DNA of 32,574 bases from Deltaproteobacteria bacterium UBA5756 (GCA_002418985.1 DIFE01000121.1:1-32574), one strand, 5' to 3'; shown: positions 16,408-23,491, numbered from the stretch's first letter. Program-made: numbers and translations. Notes: generated from the sequence alone by a model not told the origin.

Positions 16408-17430
16408 GTGATCGCATGGGCATACCATATGTATAAGTATTGTACCTACGACAGTCCCAAACGCATACTCGTCACCGGGGGCGCCGGTTTCATCGGCTCT
16501 CACCTGTGCGAACGCCTCCTCGATGACGCTCATGAGGTGATCTGCCTCGATAACTTCTTCACGGGCACGAAGAGTAATATCGCCCATCTCATCGGCCGCC
16601 CCGGTTTTGAGGTCATCCGCCATGACATAACCCAGCCGATACACCTTGAAGTGGAGTGGATATTTAACCTTGCCTGTCCTGCAAGCCCCATCCATTACCA
16701 GTACAATCCCGTCAAGACGATCAAGGTCAACGTACTTGGCGCCCTGAACATCCTGGGCCTCGCAAAGCGCGTCCGTGCCCGGGTCTTCCAGGCATCGACA
16801 AGCGAGGTGTACGGAGATCCCGAAACGCATCCCCAGAATGAACGCTACTGGGGACACGTCAATCCCATCGGGAAAAGGAGTTGCTACGACGAGGGCAAAC
16901 GGGTGGCGGAGACGCTCTTCTTCGACTACATGCGCCAGAACAGGGTGGACATAAAGGTCGCCCGTATCTTCAATACCTATGGGCCCAGGATGCGCCCCGA
17001 CGACGGCCGGGTCGTGAGCAATTTCATCGTCCAGACCCTGTCGGGCAGTCCCGTGACGATCTACGGCGACGGTTCCCAGACGCGCTCTTTCACGTATATC
17101 GACGACATGGTCGAAGGCATCATACGGATGATGGATTACCAGAAGGGAAAGCGCGAAAAACCCGAGGACTACACGGCGCCGCTCGTCTCCGGTTTCGCGG
17201 GGCCCGTAAACCTCGGCAACCCGGAAGAGACTTCGATCCTCGATATAGCCAGGAGTATCATGCGGCTCGTCGGGTCAGCTTCCCCCATTATCCACAAATC
17301 TCTCCCCGAGGACGATCCGAAACAGCGCTGTCCCGACATCGCACTGGCGAGAAAGACCCTCAAATGGGAGCCTGAAACGTGCCTCGAGGAAGGCCTCACC
17401 AAAACGATCGGGCATTTTCGGAGGGCGTGA
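16408..17430 (+). CDS. UDP-glucuronate decarboxylase-like NAD-dependent epimerase/dehydratase
   Basis: Extended short-chain dehydrogenase, most like UDP-xylose synthase (UDP-GlcA to UDP-xylose), supplying sugar nucleotides for envelope polysaccharide. The 340-aa product has the Rossmann motif GGAGFIGSH (24-32), an NLACPASPIHYQYNP segment typical of UXS, the active-site strand ASTSEVYGDP (with Glu133), and the catalytic pair Tyr160/Lys164 in SCYDEGKR. RIFNTYGPRM and YGDGSQTRSFTYIDD follow. The start chosen is a GTG with AAGG seven bases upstream. An in-frame ATG at 16429 has no ribosome site but would also give a complete domain. It is followed two bases later by a small Cys-containing gene. 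Specificity is inferred from motifs; other nucleotide-sugar substrates are possible. Confidence 0.88.
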   Translation: MIAWAYHMYKYCTYDSPKRILVTGGAGFIGSHLCERLLDDAHEVICLDNFFTGTKSNIAHLIGRPGFEVIRHDITQPIHLEVEWIFNLACPASPIHYQYNPVKTIKVNVLGALNILGLAKRVRARVFQASTSEVYGDPETHPQNERYWGHVNPIGKRSCYDEGKRVAETLFFDYMRQNRVDIKVARIFNTYGPRMRPDDGRVVSNFIVQTLSGSPVTIYGDGSQTRSFTYIDDMVEGIIRMMDYQKGKREKPEDYTAPLVSGFAGPVNLGNPEETSILDIARSIMRLVGSASPIIHKSLPEDDPKQRCPDIALARKTLKWEPETCLEEGLTKTIGHFRRA

Positions 17431-17432
17431 CG

Positions 17433-17681
17433 ATGAAGCGGGAAGAAGAACTCATCAAGGCCGGCTGGGAGAAAAGGTTCGTTGCCTGTGAACCCAGGCT
17501 GTCCGAGATGGCCGCAATGTATGAGGAGATCGGCTTCGAAGTCCACCTCGAACCCCTGCCGGCAAAGGAAGAACTCGAGGTCGCCGAAGCGTCGTCATGC
17601 GATGAAAAGGGTTGCAGCGCCTGTTTTGAGGTCGACCCGGAACGCTACCGCATTATCTTCACCCGGCGCTCCGGCAAGTAA
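17433..17681 (+). CDS. Small hypothetical protein with C-x4-C-x2-C cluster (82 aa)
   Basis: Unrecognised 82-aa protein. It starts MKREEELIKAGWEKRFVACE, continues with a helical EMAAMYEEIGFEVHLEPL segment, and ends with SSCDEKGCSACFE and a short strand YRIIFTRR. The three clustered cysteines plus an earlier Cys could bind zinc or another metal, but no fold can be named. The ATG at 17433 has a clear GGAGG site overlapping the end of the upstream gene and lies two bases after its stop, so the two genes are surely co-transcribed. It converges on the zinc-ribbon gene 17 bases further on. Confidence 0.8.
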   Translation: MKREEELIKAGWEKRFVACEPRLSEMAAMYEEIGFEVHLEPLPAKEELEVAEASSCDEKGCSACFEVDPERYRIIFTRRSGK

Positions 17682-17698
17682 TAACCCGCCCGCGGGAA

Positions 17699-17968
17699 TC
17701 ACGTGAAAAGTTTTTTCCACCTTTTTTCCGCCTCATCCTTTGCGGATGTTTCCGCCTGTCTTTCGGTAAAGCGGAAGTATTCGCAGAAGTTCGCCCTGTC
17801 TTTTTCCTTCACGAATTCGGCCTTGTCCTCCCTGCAGGAATTTGCCTTTCCCGTATCGTAAAAGAGGCAGTTGAGGCAGACGTGAAGATCCTCATGACAG
17901 ACCGGGCATTCGTCCCGGAAGGAGACCTTCTCCGTGGTTATGGGGGTATTGCATCTGCGGCATTTCAT
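17699..17968 (-). CDS. Small zinc-ribbon protein (89 aa)
   Basis: Unnamed 89-aa protein with three CxxC pairs, at CRRC, CPVC and CLNC, in the first 35 residues, then a lone Cys in NSC and another in NFCEYF. This suggests one or two zinc ribbons. The C-terminal third is a charged helix (TERQAETSAKDEAEKRWKKL). There is no signal peptide or membrane segment. The ATG overlaps the stop of the HAD phosphatase gene by ATGA, so it is the second gene of a two-gene unit. Function is not known; nucleic-acid or protein binding is possible. Confidence 0.82.
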   Translation of the reverse strand: MKCRRCNTPITTEKVSFRDECPVCHEDLHVCLNCLFYDTGKANSCREDKAEFVKEKDRANFCEYFRFTERQAETSAKDEAEKRWKKLFT

Positions 17969-18606
17969 TTCAGTACCTCCAGGAGGTCTTTGAGGCCTGA
18001 TATCCTCCTTCTGGCAAGGGCCGCCTCACAGTCGTGGCCGTCTATATAATAGGATTCGATCCCCAGGCCCGACGGTACGTCGTGATCGAAAACCGGATGG
18101 TCCCCCACGTGGACCACCTCTTCAAAGGAAGCTCCAAGTTCCCTGCAGAGTTTGCGGAAAAACGCCTCCTGCTTTTTTACCATGCCGTAGTCCGTAGTCG
18201 CCGAGACGACATGCGAGAACAGTCCGGCGAGGCCGGTATGGGCCAGTTCCTTTTCGACGAATATTCGTGCGGCATTGGAGGCGATGACGAGGGTATACCG
18301 GTCATAAAGCGACGTGACGACCCCGAATGCATCGGGCATGAGGGCAATCTCACCGGTGTACCGGTCAAGGAGTTCCGCCGCGCTTACCTTAAGAGAGAAC
18401 TTCCTCAGCCAGTAGTCGATTTCGTACCAGAGTATGTCGCCGTCGCCGACGGACTCGTACTCGGACCGTATCAATGCCTTTGCGTCTTCAAAGGTCATGC
18501 CGTACGTCCGGGCATATTCACCGGGGATCCCGTGGTTCCAGACCAGGTCGCCGTAACGCCCGTCCACCAGCGTACCGTCAAGATCGAATGATATGACTTT
18601 TTTCAT
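17965..18606 (-). CDS. HAD-superfamily hydrolase (phosphatase-like)
   Basis: Cytosolic HAD hydrolase of 213 aa. Motif I is FDLDGTLVD at the N-terminus (nucleophile Asp plus acid-base Asp), followed by an alpha-helical cap of subclass I type. Motif II is VIASNAA, motif III is the Lys pair in GMVKKQEAFF, and motif IV is VGDHPVFDHDVPSGLG. The catalytic set is complete, so phosphatase activity is likely; the substrate is unknown. The frame is open upstream to 18684, but the ATG at 18604-18606 puts motif I at the usual place. An extended -10 element lies only a few bases before it, so the transcript may be nearly leaderless. Confidence 0.88.
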   Translation of the reverse strand: MKKVISFDLDGTLVDGRYGDLVWNHGIPGEYARTYGMTFEDAKALIRSEYESVGDGDILWYEIDYWLRKFSLKVSAAELLDRYTGEIALMPDAFGVVTSLYDRYTLVIASNAARIFVEKELAHTGLAGLFSHVVSATTDYGMVKKQEAFFRKLCRELGASFEEVVHVGDHPVFDHDVPSGLGIESYYIDGHDCEAALARRRISGLKDLLEVLK

Positions 18607-18613
18607 GGCACCT

Positions 18614-18643
18614 ATTATACCAGATTCCGCGGGGCTTTGCCCA
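18614..18643 (-). promoter_or_regulatory. Extended -10 promoter candidate for the HAD/zinc-ribbon unit
   Basis: The minus strand reads TGGTATAAT, a full consensus extended -10 (hexamer 18619-18614). A partial -35, TGGGCA, lies at 18643-18638, 18 bases upstream. The predicted start is about 18607, at or next to the ATG at 18606, leaving essentially no 5' leader. Confidence 0.55.
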
Positions 18644-18667
18644 TAAACGGCGCCCGCCTGAAAAACG

Positions 18668-18696
18668 TTGCATTGAGGCTCCAAACCGGTTTAAAT
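18668..18696 (+). promoter_or_regulatory. Weak promoter candidate for the binding-protein gene
   Basis: TTGCAT (18668-18673) and TTAAAT (18691-18696) are separated by 17 bases, 30 bases before the ATG of the periplasmic binding protein. The match to consensus is moderate (3/6 and 4/6). No better pair was seen in the short divergent gap. Confidence 0.3.
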
Positions 18697-18725
18697 GTAC
18701 CAAAACCTTTTTCCTGGAGAAAAGA

Positions 18726-19856
18726 ATGAAGGCCATGCCCTGCATTTTCATAGCGCTTTGCCTCCTCATATGCACCTCCGGAACTGCTCACGCGAAAGAG
18801 ACCGTAAAGATCGGCCTCATCACACCGCTGACGGGAAGCCTGAAAACCCTGGGAGAATCGGTAAAGAATGGCTTTAACATTGCCGTCGGGGAATACGGCA
18901 GAAAGGGCAAGTACGATATACAGGTCGTAATGGCCGACGACGGCAACGATCCGGCTGAAGGCGTCAATGCCGCCATGACCCTCATCCAGCGGGAAAACGT
19001 TGCCGCCATCGTGGGACCGCTGACCTCGAAGGCGGCCATACCTGTCAGCGAGAAAGCCTCGCAGTACAAGGTCCCCATGATAACCGGCAGCGCTACGGAC
19101 CCGAGGGTAACCTTCTCCGGCGGCAAGAGAAAACCCTACATCTTCAGGGCTTGTTACACAGATCCTTTTCAGGGTCTTCTCGCGGCCAATTTCGCCCTTC
19201 AGGAACTCAAGGCAAAAACCGCGGCCGTTCTCTATGACTCGGGCAGTGATTACTCCCGCGAAATGGGTGAATCTTTCCGTGCCGCTTTCATAAAGGGGAA
19301 CGGGGCAATTGTCGCCTTTGAGGCCTACCGGAAGGACACGGTAGACTTTTCCGCCGCGATAGCACAGGCGGCCCTCAGGAAACCGCAGGTTATCTTCCTG
19401 CCTGATTATTATGATAAAGTTGCCGTTATCGCAAGGCAGATCAGCCGAAAGGGCATCAAACCGATTCTCCTCGGCGCAGACGGATGGGATTCGCCTGACC
19501 TTCTGGCGTGGGGCGGCAACTCCGTCGTCGGTGGGTACTTCGTGAACCACTACTCACCCGACCGCACCGACGAGGCCGCCGAATCTTTTATCAGGACGTA
19601 TAAGGCCAATTACGGCGTCGTTCCCGATGTATTCGCGGCCCTCGCGTACGACGCAACGGCCATTCTCCTCAAGGCAATCGGTGCGGCCAGGAAACCTCAG
19701 CGGGAAGATATCCGCAAGGCTCTGGAGGCCACAAAAAAATACAGGGGCGCAACAGGGGTGATCACGTTCGATGCAAACGGAGATGCAATTAAACCGGGTG
19801 TCATCATGAGAGTGGAGCGGAAAGGCTTCAGGTACATAATGCCGGTGAACCCTTAA
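18726..19856 (+). CDS. Periplasmic ABC substrate-binding protein, LivJ/branched-chain amino acid type
   Basis: Receptor of the type I periplasmic binding fold (Peripla_BP_6), 376 aa. A Sec signal peptide covers residues 1-23, with likely cleavage at AHA-KE. The mature protein starts TVKIGLITPLTGSLKTLGESVKNG and continues with MADDGNDPAEGVNAAMTLI, AAIVGPLTSKAA, MITGSATDPRV and FRACYTDPFQG. It ends with an AYDATAILLKAI lobe and a C-terminal strand. The fold binds amino acids, but also aromatic acids, amides or urea, so the ligand cannot be named. No permease or ATPase gene is adjacent; it must work with a distant transporter or serve as a sensor. A GGAGA site precedes the ATG. Confidence 0.9.
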   Translation: MKAMPCIFIALCLLICTSGTAHAKETVKIGLITPLTGSLKTLGESVKNGFNIAVGEYGRKGKYDIQVVMADDGNDPAEGVNAAMTLIQRENVAAIVGPLTSKAAIPVSEKASQYKVPMITGSATDPRVTFSGGKRKPYIFRACYTDPFQGLLAANFALQELKAKTAAVLYDSGSDYSREMGESFRAAFIKGNGAIVAFEAYRKDTVDFSAAIAQAALRKPQVIFLPDYYDKVAVIARQISRKGIKPILLGADGWDSPDLLAWGGNSVVGGYFVNHYSPDRTDEAAESFIRTYKANYGVVPDVFAALAYDATAILLKAIGAARKPQREDIRKALEATKKYRGATGVITFDANGDAIKPGVIMRVERKGFRYIMPVNP

Positions 19857-19956
19857 GAAGGAATCCCGGACCCCCATCCAGCCGTGCGCGTAGCGAAAGA
19901 CACCCGCATCTCCCGGGGGGGACCACGGCGCCGGGGCTGATTTTTGCCGCCGTTCG

Positions 19957-19965
19957 TGTTATAAG
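19957..19965 (+). promoter_or_regulatory. Extended -10 candidate before the PLP-fold gene
   Basis: TGTTATAAG fits an extended -10 (TGn plus TATAAG). Initiation near 19972 would leave about eight bases before the ATG at 19980. That ATG has no Shine-Dalgarno sequence, which agrees with a very short leader. The -35 is poor. Confidence 0.4.
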
Positions 19966-19979
19966 AATAGTTACCATCG

Positions 19980-21029
19980 ATGAAGAGAGATATCCCCGAC
20001 ATTCACGATTTTGCCGCACGGAGGAACATTTCCGTGACGCGGATCATGGACTTCACCACCACGGCAAACCCGCTGGGTCCATCCGCCAAAGCCAGGAACG
20101 CAGTCAGGAAAAACGTGAAGGTCATGGATCGGCATCCCGACGCCGAGGCCAGGTTCCTCATCCGGGCCATTGCCCGGTCCGAAGGTGTCCCCGAGAAAAA
20201 TGTGCTTGTCGGTGAGACGTTTGCAGCATTCGCGACGTCCATACTCCAGGCGCACAACGCCTCAAGGGTCCTGTGTGCCGCTCCCTACCCCGCATATTAC
20301 CGGGGGTTGCAGGACGGTCCGCTGGAGCTTCATTTCTGTCCCCTGGACAGGACGGACCGTTTCCGCCTCGACATCGCCGCCTGGCTCGATGAGATGCGCC
20401 GGTGCGATGCCGCCATTCTCGCCTGCCCCTCCTTCGTGTCCGCCGATCACCCGCCGCAAGACGCGATCGACACGATCGTTCGGGAGGCAACCGGGCGCGA
20501 TACTCTTCTCATAATTGACGAGACCCTGAGGAGATATTCACAGATCCCTTCTCTTTCAGCCGCCATCGCCGGGCGCGACGGGTGTCTCGTCCTTAGCTCC
20601 TCGAGCGAGTACTATGCGCTCGCCGGCCTGCCGGTGTCCTATGCCATCGGATCCGATGCGGCGCTGGGTGGTATAAGGCAGCGGTCGTTCATAAGCCCGC
20701 CGGGCACACTTGCCGCTGCCGCCGCGGTGGAGTCACTTCGGGATCGCACCTACCCGCGCAGGACCCGATCATTCATAGAGAGTGAAGGCTCGTTCATCGA
20801 GGAAGGCCTGCGGCGCATCCCCGGAATCACCTTCTTCACCACCAGCGGCGGCTCCTTCGTAATCACCTTCGTTGACCACCCCGTGAAGCCCCTGGAAACC
20901 TTTTCCCGATACCGGATCATAGTCGATGACACGGGGGACGCAAGGACCCTGTTCTTCCCCGTAAAGGACCATAAATGGAACGCACGATATGTGAAAACAT
21001 TGAAAAACATAATGGGAGTGCAGAGATAA
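19980..21029 (+). CDS. HisC/CobD-like PLP-fold protein with catalytic Lys replaced (putative pseudoenzyme)
   Basis: The 349-aa product has the overall plan of fold-type I aminotransferases of the histidinol-phosphate aminotransferase / threonine-phosphate decarboxylase group. It shows FTTTANPLGPS near the N-terminus, DRHPDAEARFLIRAIA, GETFAAFATSIL, RVLCAAPYPAYYRGL and LLIIDETLRRYS. In the PLP-lysine block, where family members read about RSxTKxYALAGLRxGY, this protein reads SSSSEYYALAGLPVSY. Residue 210 is Glu (GAG) instead of Lys, and both flanking Arg are lost. The NPNNPTG motif is replaced by CPSFVSADHPP, and the C-terminal substrate-carboxylate Arg block reads TLFFPVKDHKW. The reading frame is intact, so it looks maintained rather than decayed. 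The stop overlaps the next start as TAATG. It is unlikely to do normal PLP chemistry; a binding or structural role is inferred. Confidence 0.8.
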   Translation: MKRDIPDIHDFAARRNISVTRIMDFTTTANPLGPSAKARNAVRKNVKVMDRHPDAEARFLIRAIARSEGVPEKNVLVGETFAAFATSILQAHNASRVLCAAPYPAYYRGLQDGPLELHFCPLDRTDRFRLDIAAWLDEMRRCDAAILACPSFVSADHPPQDAIDTIVREATGRDTLLIIDETLRRYSQIPSLSAAIAGRDGCLVLSSSSEYYALAGLPVSYAIGSDAALGGIRQRSFISPPGTLAAAAAVESLRDRTYPRRTRSFIESEGSFIEEGLRRIPGITFFTTSGGSFVITFVDHPVKPLETFSRYRIIVDDTGDARTLFFPVKDHKWNARYVKTLKNIMGVQR

Positions 21030-22579
21030 TGAAACGAAAGATATCTTCGATCAGTCTTCTTCCGTCATTCACGGTCATCTTTCTCCTGGCCGTCTTTTTT
21101 GCGTCCTGCGGCGCCGCGGAGCTGAGAATACTCCACGTGAACGATTTCCACGGTTTCGCGGAGAGCTACAAGCGCATCGGGTCCGACGAACTTGAGGGCG
21201 GAGCGGCTTATCTCGCGGCCAGGGCCCGGGAGTTGAAAAAGGAAAAGCCCTCGCTCCTTCTGGCCGCCGGGGATATGATCCAGGGAAGCACTTGGGCAAA
21301 CCTTTTTGAAGGCAAGCCGGCTATCGAGGTAATGAACGCCATGGGTTTCGATGCCATGGTCGTAGGCAACCACGAGTTCGATTTCGGCACGGCGGTGCTC
21401 ACCCGGCGCATTAAGGAGGCAAATTTCCCTGTCCTCGCGGCGAACGTCACCGGCTTCGACGCTCTCAAACCTTACATAATAAAAGAGGTGAACGGAATAA
21501 GGGCGGGGATCATCGGGGTCGTTACCGAGGAAACTCCCGCGGCAACACACCCCGGGAATGTGAAAGGCCTGACCTTCCTGCCTGTGGCCGGAACCGTCGA
21601 GCGTTACGTCGCGGAACTGAAAGGAAAGGTCGATATCATTATCGTCCTGTCCCACCTGGGATACAACGCCGACATGGCGCTGGCCGGTACCGTCAAGGGC
21701 ATCGATGTCATCGTCGGCGGTCATTCCCACACAAAGGCGGTGCATCACATCACCGTCGGAAACACCATCATCGTCCAGGCATGGGAACACGGACTGGTGC
21801 TCGGCGTACTCGATCTTACCGTAGAATCAGGCAAGGTTATCCGGGCCGCGAGCAGGCTCGAGGATATCATGCCGGCCAAAATGAAAAAAGATGAACAGGT
21901 TGCCGGTATCGTCGATACCTGGGCAGCCAGGGTGAACGAATCGATGGGAAGGATCATCGGAGAGGCCGCGGTCGATCTTGACGGAGAGAACGCGCGCGTC
22001 AAGGAATCGAACCTCGGCAATTTTGTCGCCGACATCCTGAAAAAGCAGTCGCGGGCCGACGCCGCAATCATCAACGGCGGCGGGCTCCGCACCAGTATAA
22101 GGAAAGGTTCGATCACGGTCGGGAACGTCTACTCGGTCCTGCCTTTCAACAACTACATCGTGGCGATCCGCCTCACAGGTCAGCAGATAAGGGATGCCCT
22201 CGAATATGGGCTCTCGGGTATTGAAAACAAAGAAGGGCGGTTCCCGCAGGTATCCGGCATCGCCTTCAGCTATTCCCTCAAAAGGGCGCCGGGGGGCCGT
22301 CTGGGAACGGTAGAGATCGCCGGGGAACCCATCGACCCGTCGCGGCAGTACACAGTTGCAACCAATGACTTTCTGGCCGCGGGAGGTGACGGATACCAGG
22401 CGTTCCGCGAGGCTATCAGACAGGCGCCGGATTTTGAGATCCTCGGCGGAACGATAAGAAGCGGCAATCTCGTTTACAATGATGCCGGCAGATGGATCAG
22501 GGATGTCGTTGTATCGGAAGTCTCCAGAGAAAAAAAGGTAAACGCCGCCCTGGAGGGAAGGATAAAGGTAGAAAACTAG
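21029..22579 (+). CDS. Exported 5'-nucleotidase / metallophosphatase (UshA family), possible lipoprotein
   Basis: Two-domain nucleotidase that removes phosphate from extracytoplasmic nucleotides. The 516-aa product has a signal sequence with a hydrophobic core at residues 8-25 and Cys27 in FASC-G, a tolerable lipobox, so it may be membrane-anchored in the periplasm. The metallophosphatase domain shows HVNDFHG, GDMIQGS, VGNHEFDFG, VLSHLGY and GGHSHT, all dimetal ligands. The C-terminal nucleotide-binding domain contains ESNLGNFVADIL, IINGGGLRTSI, VLPFNNYIVAIRLTG and ATNDFLAAGGDGY. The ATG at 21029 overlaps the previous stop; an in-frame ATG 54 bases upstream would add residues before the signal sequence and is rejected. 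Confidence 0.92.
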   Translation: MKRKISSISLLPSFTVIFLLAVFFASCGAAELRILHVNDFHGFAESYKRIGSDELEGGAAYLAARARELKKEKPSLLLAAGDMIQGSTWANLFEGKPAIEVMNAMGFDAMVVGNHEFDFGTAVLTRRIKEANFPVLAANVTGFDALKPYIIKEVNGIRAGIIGVVTEETPAATHPGNVKGLTFLPVAGTVERYVAELKGKVDIIIVLSHLGYNADMALAGTVKGIDVIVGGHSHTKAVHHITVGNTIIVQAWEHGLVLGVLDLTVESGKVIRAASRLEDIMPAKMKKDEQVAGIVDTWAARVNESMGRIIGEAAVDLDGENARVKESNLGNFVADILKKQSRADAAIINGGGLRTSIRKGSITVGNVYSVLPFNNYIVAIRLTGQQIRDALEYGLSGIENKEGRFPQVSGIAFSYSLKRAPGGRLGTVEIAGEPIDPSRQYTVATNDFLAAGGDGYQAFREAIRQAPDFEILGGTIRSGNLVYNDAGRWIRDVVVSEVSREKKVNAALEGRIKVEN

Positions 22580-22582
22580 ACG

Positions 22583-22780
22583 GTGAAAGTACTGGTAAAC
22601 GACGACGAGATCCACCTTGCACCGGGTATGACAGTACGGCATGCCCTCATCGGCGCTGGTCTGCTCCGCGAAGTCGAGGGCGGGAAGAAGGTTTTTGACG
22701 AATGGGGAAACGAGATAGGGCTTGACGGGGCGCTTTCTGAAAATGCCCGGATATACCTCGAAGGAGCAAGATCGCCATGA
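22583..22780 (+). CDS. Small putative beta-grasp (ThiS/ferredoxin-like fold) protein, 65 aa
   Basis: Short protein beginning MKVLVNDDEIHLAPGMTVRH, the strand-turn-strand-helix opening typical of beta-grasp proteins (ThiS/MoaD and [2Fe-2S] N-domains). It continues KKVFDEWGNEIGLDGALSE and ends EGARSP. It has no cysteine, so it cannot hold an iron-sulfur cluster, and no C-terminal GlyGly, so it cannot be a thiocarboxylate sulfur carrier. The start is a GTG three bases after the nucleotidase stop, and the end overlaps marC by ATGA. The fold is inferred from the pattern; the function is unknown. Confidence 0.75.
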   Translation: MKVLVNDDEIHLAPGMTVRHALIGAGLLREVEGGKKVFDEWGNEIGLDGALSENARIYLEGARSP

Positions 22781-23349
22781 TCGATACATTCCTGCTTTCC
22801 TTCATCCCGCTTTTCGTCGCTTTTGATGTTCTGGGGGTCCTGCCCCTCTACATAAAGTTCACCGCGTCCATGGACCCCGAGAAGAAAGCGGGGCAACTGA
22901 GGGACTCCTTGTTAACGGCATTCATCATATCCCTCATCTTTGTCATCATCGGCAACAGGGTCATGACCTATCTGGGAATATCCATGAAGGATTTCCTCAT
23001 TGCGGGCGGGATCGTGATATTCATAACCGCCGTAAAGGACCTCATCACAGGCCATACCCAACCTGCCGCGGACACCGAGTTCTGGGGCGTCGTGCCGCTG
23101 GGCGTGCCGCTTCTGGCCGGGCCGGCGGTTCTCGCCACCTCCATCATCATCTGGAAACAATACCCTTTCTATTACTACCTCATATCCCTCGTCCTCAACA
23201 TCATGATCTGCTGGGTCGTCCTCACCTTCTCCGGTTTTATCCTGAAACTCCTGGGAGGACGCGTCGTGGAGGCACTCTCCAAGGTATTCGGCCTCATCAT
23301 AGCCTCCATAGCGATCATGTTCATACGCAGGGGTATAGAGGGATTCTAG
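22777..23349 (+). CDS. MarC family integral membrane protein
   Basis: Six-helix inner-membrane protein of 190 aa in the MarC/UPF0056 family. It opens MIDTFLLSFIPLFVAFDVLG and continues with the conserved VLPLYIKFT. A central VPLGVPLLAGPAVLATSII loop is the family signature. It closes with two more membrane helices ending IMFIRRGIEGF. The role is not established; MarC was once linked to multiple antibiotic resistance but that link was withdrawn. The start overlaps the previous stop by ATGA, with an AAGGAG site ten bases upstream. It ends the four-gene unit that begins with the PLP-fold protein. Confidence 0.92.
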   Translation: MIDTFLLSFIPLFVAFDVLGVLPLYIKFTASMDPEKKAGQLRDSLLTAFIISLIFVIIGNRVMTYLGISMKDFLIAGGIVIFITAVKDLITGHTQPAADTEFWGVVPLGVPLLAGPAVLATSIIIWKQYPFYYYLISLVLNIMICWVVLTFSGFILKLLGGRVVEALSKVFGLIIASIAIMFIRRGIEGF

Positions 23350-23419
23350 CGAAAATCCCCTTAAAGAATTCCCAAAAAACCCGACAGGACCCATTAAGAA
23401 AGAAATATTGGAAAAATAT

Positions 23420-23448
23420 TTGACAAAAAACGTGGGTAATTCTAAACT
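23420..23448 (+). promoter_or_regulatory. Sigma-70 promoter of the tetR-RND operon
   Basis: A perfect TTGACA (23420-23425) is followed 17 bases later by TAAACT (23443-23448, 4 of 6 consensus). An AT-rich inverted repeat (23403-23409 with 23415-23421) overlaps the -35 from upstream. This is the strongest sigma-70-type promoter seen in the window. Confidence 0.7.
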
Positions 23449-23476
23449 GTACCGTCTGGACTGTATAGTTTAGAAT
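23439..23476. promoter_or_regulatory. Inverted-repeat operator candidate for the TetR regulator
   Basis: ATTCTAAACT (23439-23448) and AGTTTAGAAT (23467-23476) are perfect inverted copies separated by 18 bases. The left arm covers the -10 hexamer and the right arm lies in the early transcribed region. The inner sequence also repeats ACTGTA in direct orientation (23446 and 23461). The position fits autorepression by the TetR protein encoded 15 bases downstream. Confidence 0.65.
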
Positions 23477-23491
23477 CGTAAGGAGTGTGTC

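Noticed and set aside
18607..18725. Sigma-54 promoter in the divergent region
   Set aside because: No GG-N10-GC core with the expected TGGCAC/TTGC halves was found here or in the other main intergenic gaps.
19912..19945. Possible intrinsic terminator after the binding-protein gene (CCCGG / CCGGG then TTTTT)
   Set aside because: Only five pairs with a 14-base loop, and the T-run is separated from the stem by four bases; not convincing.
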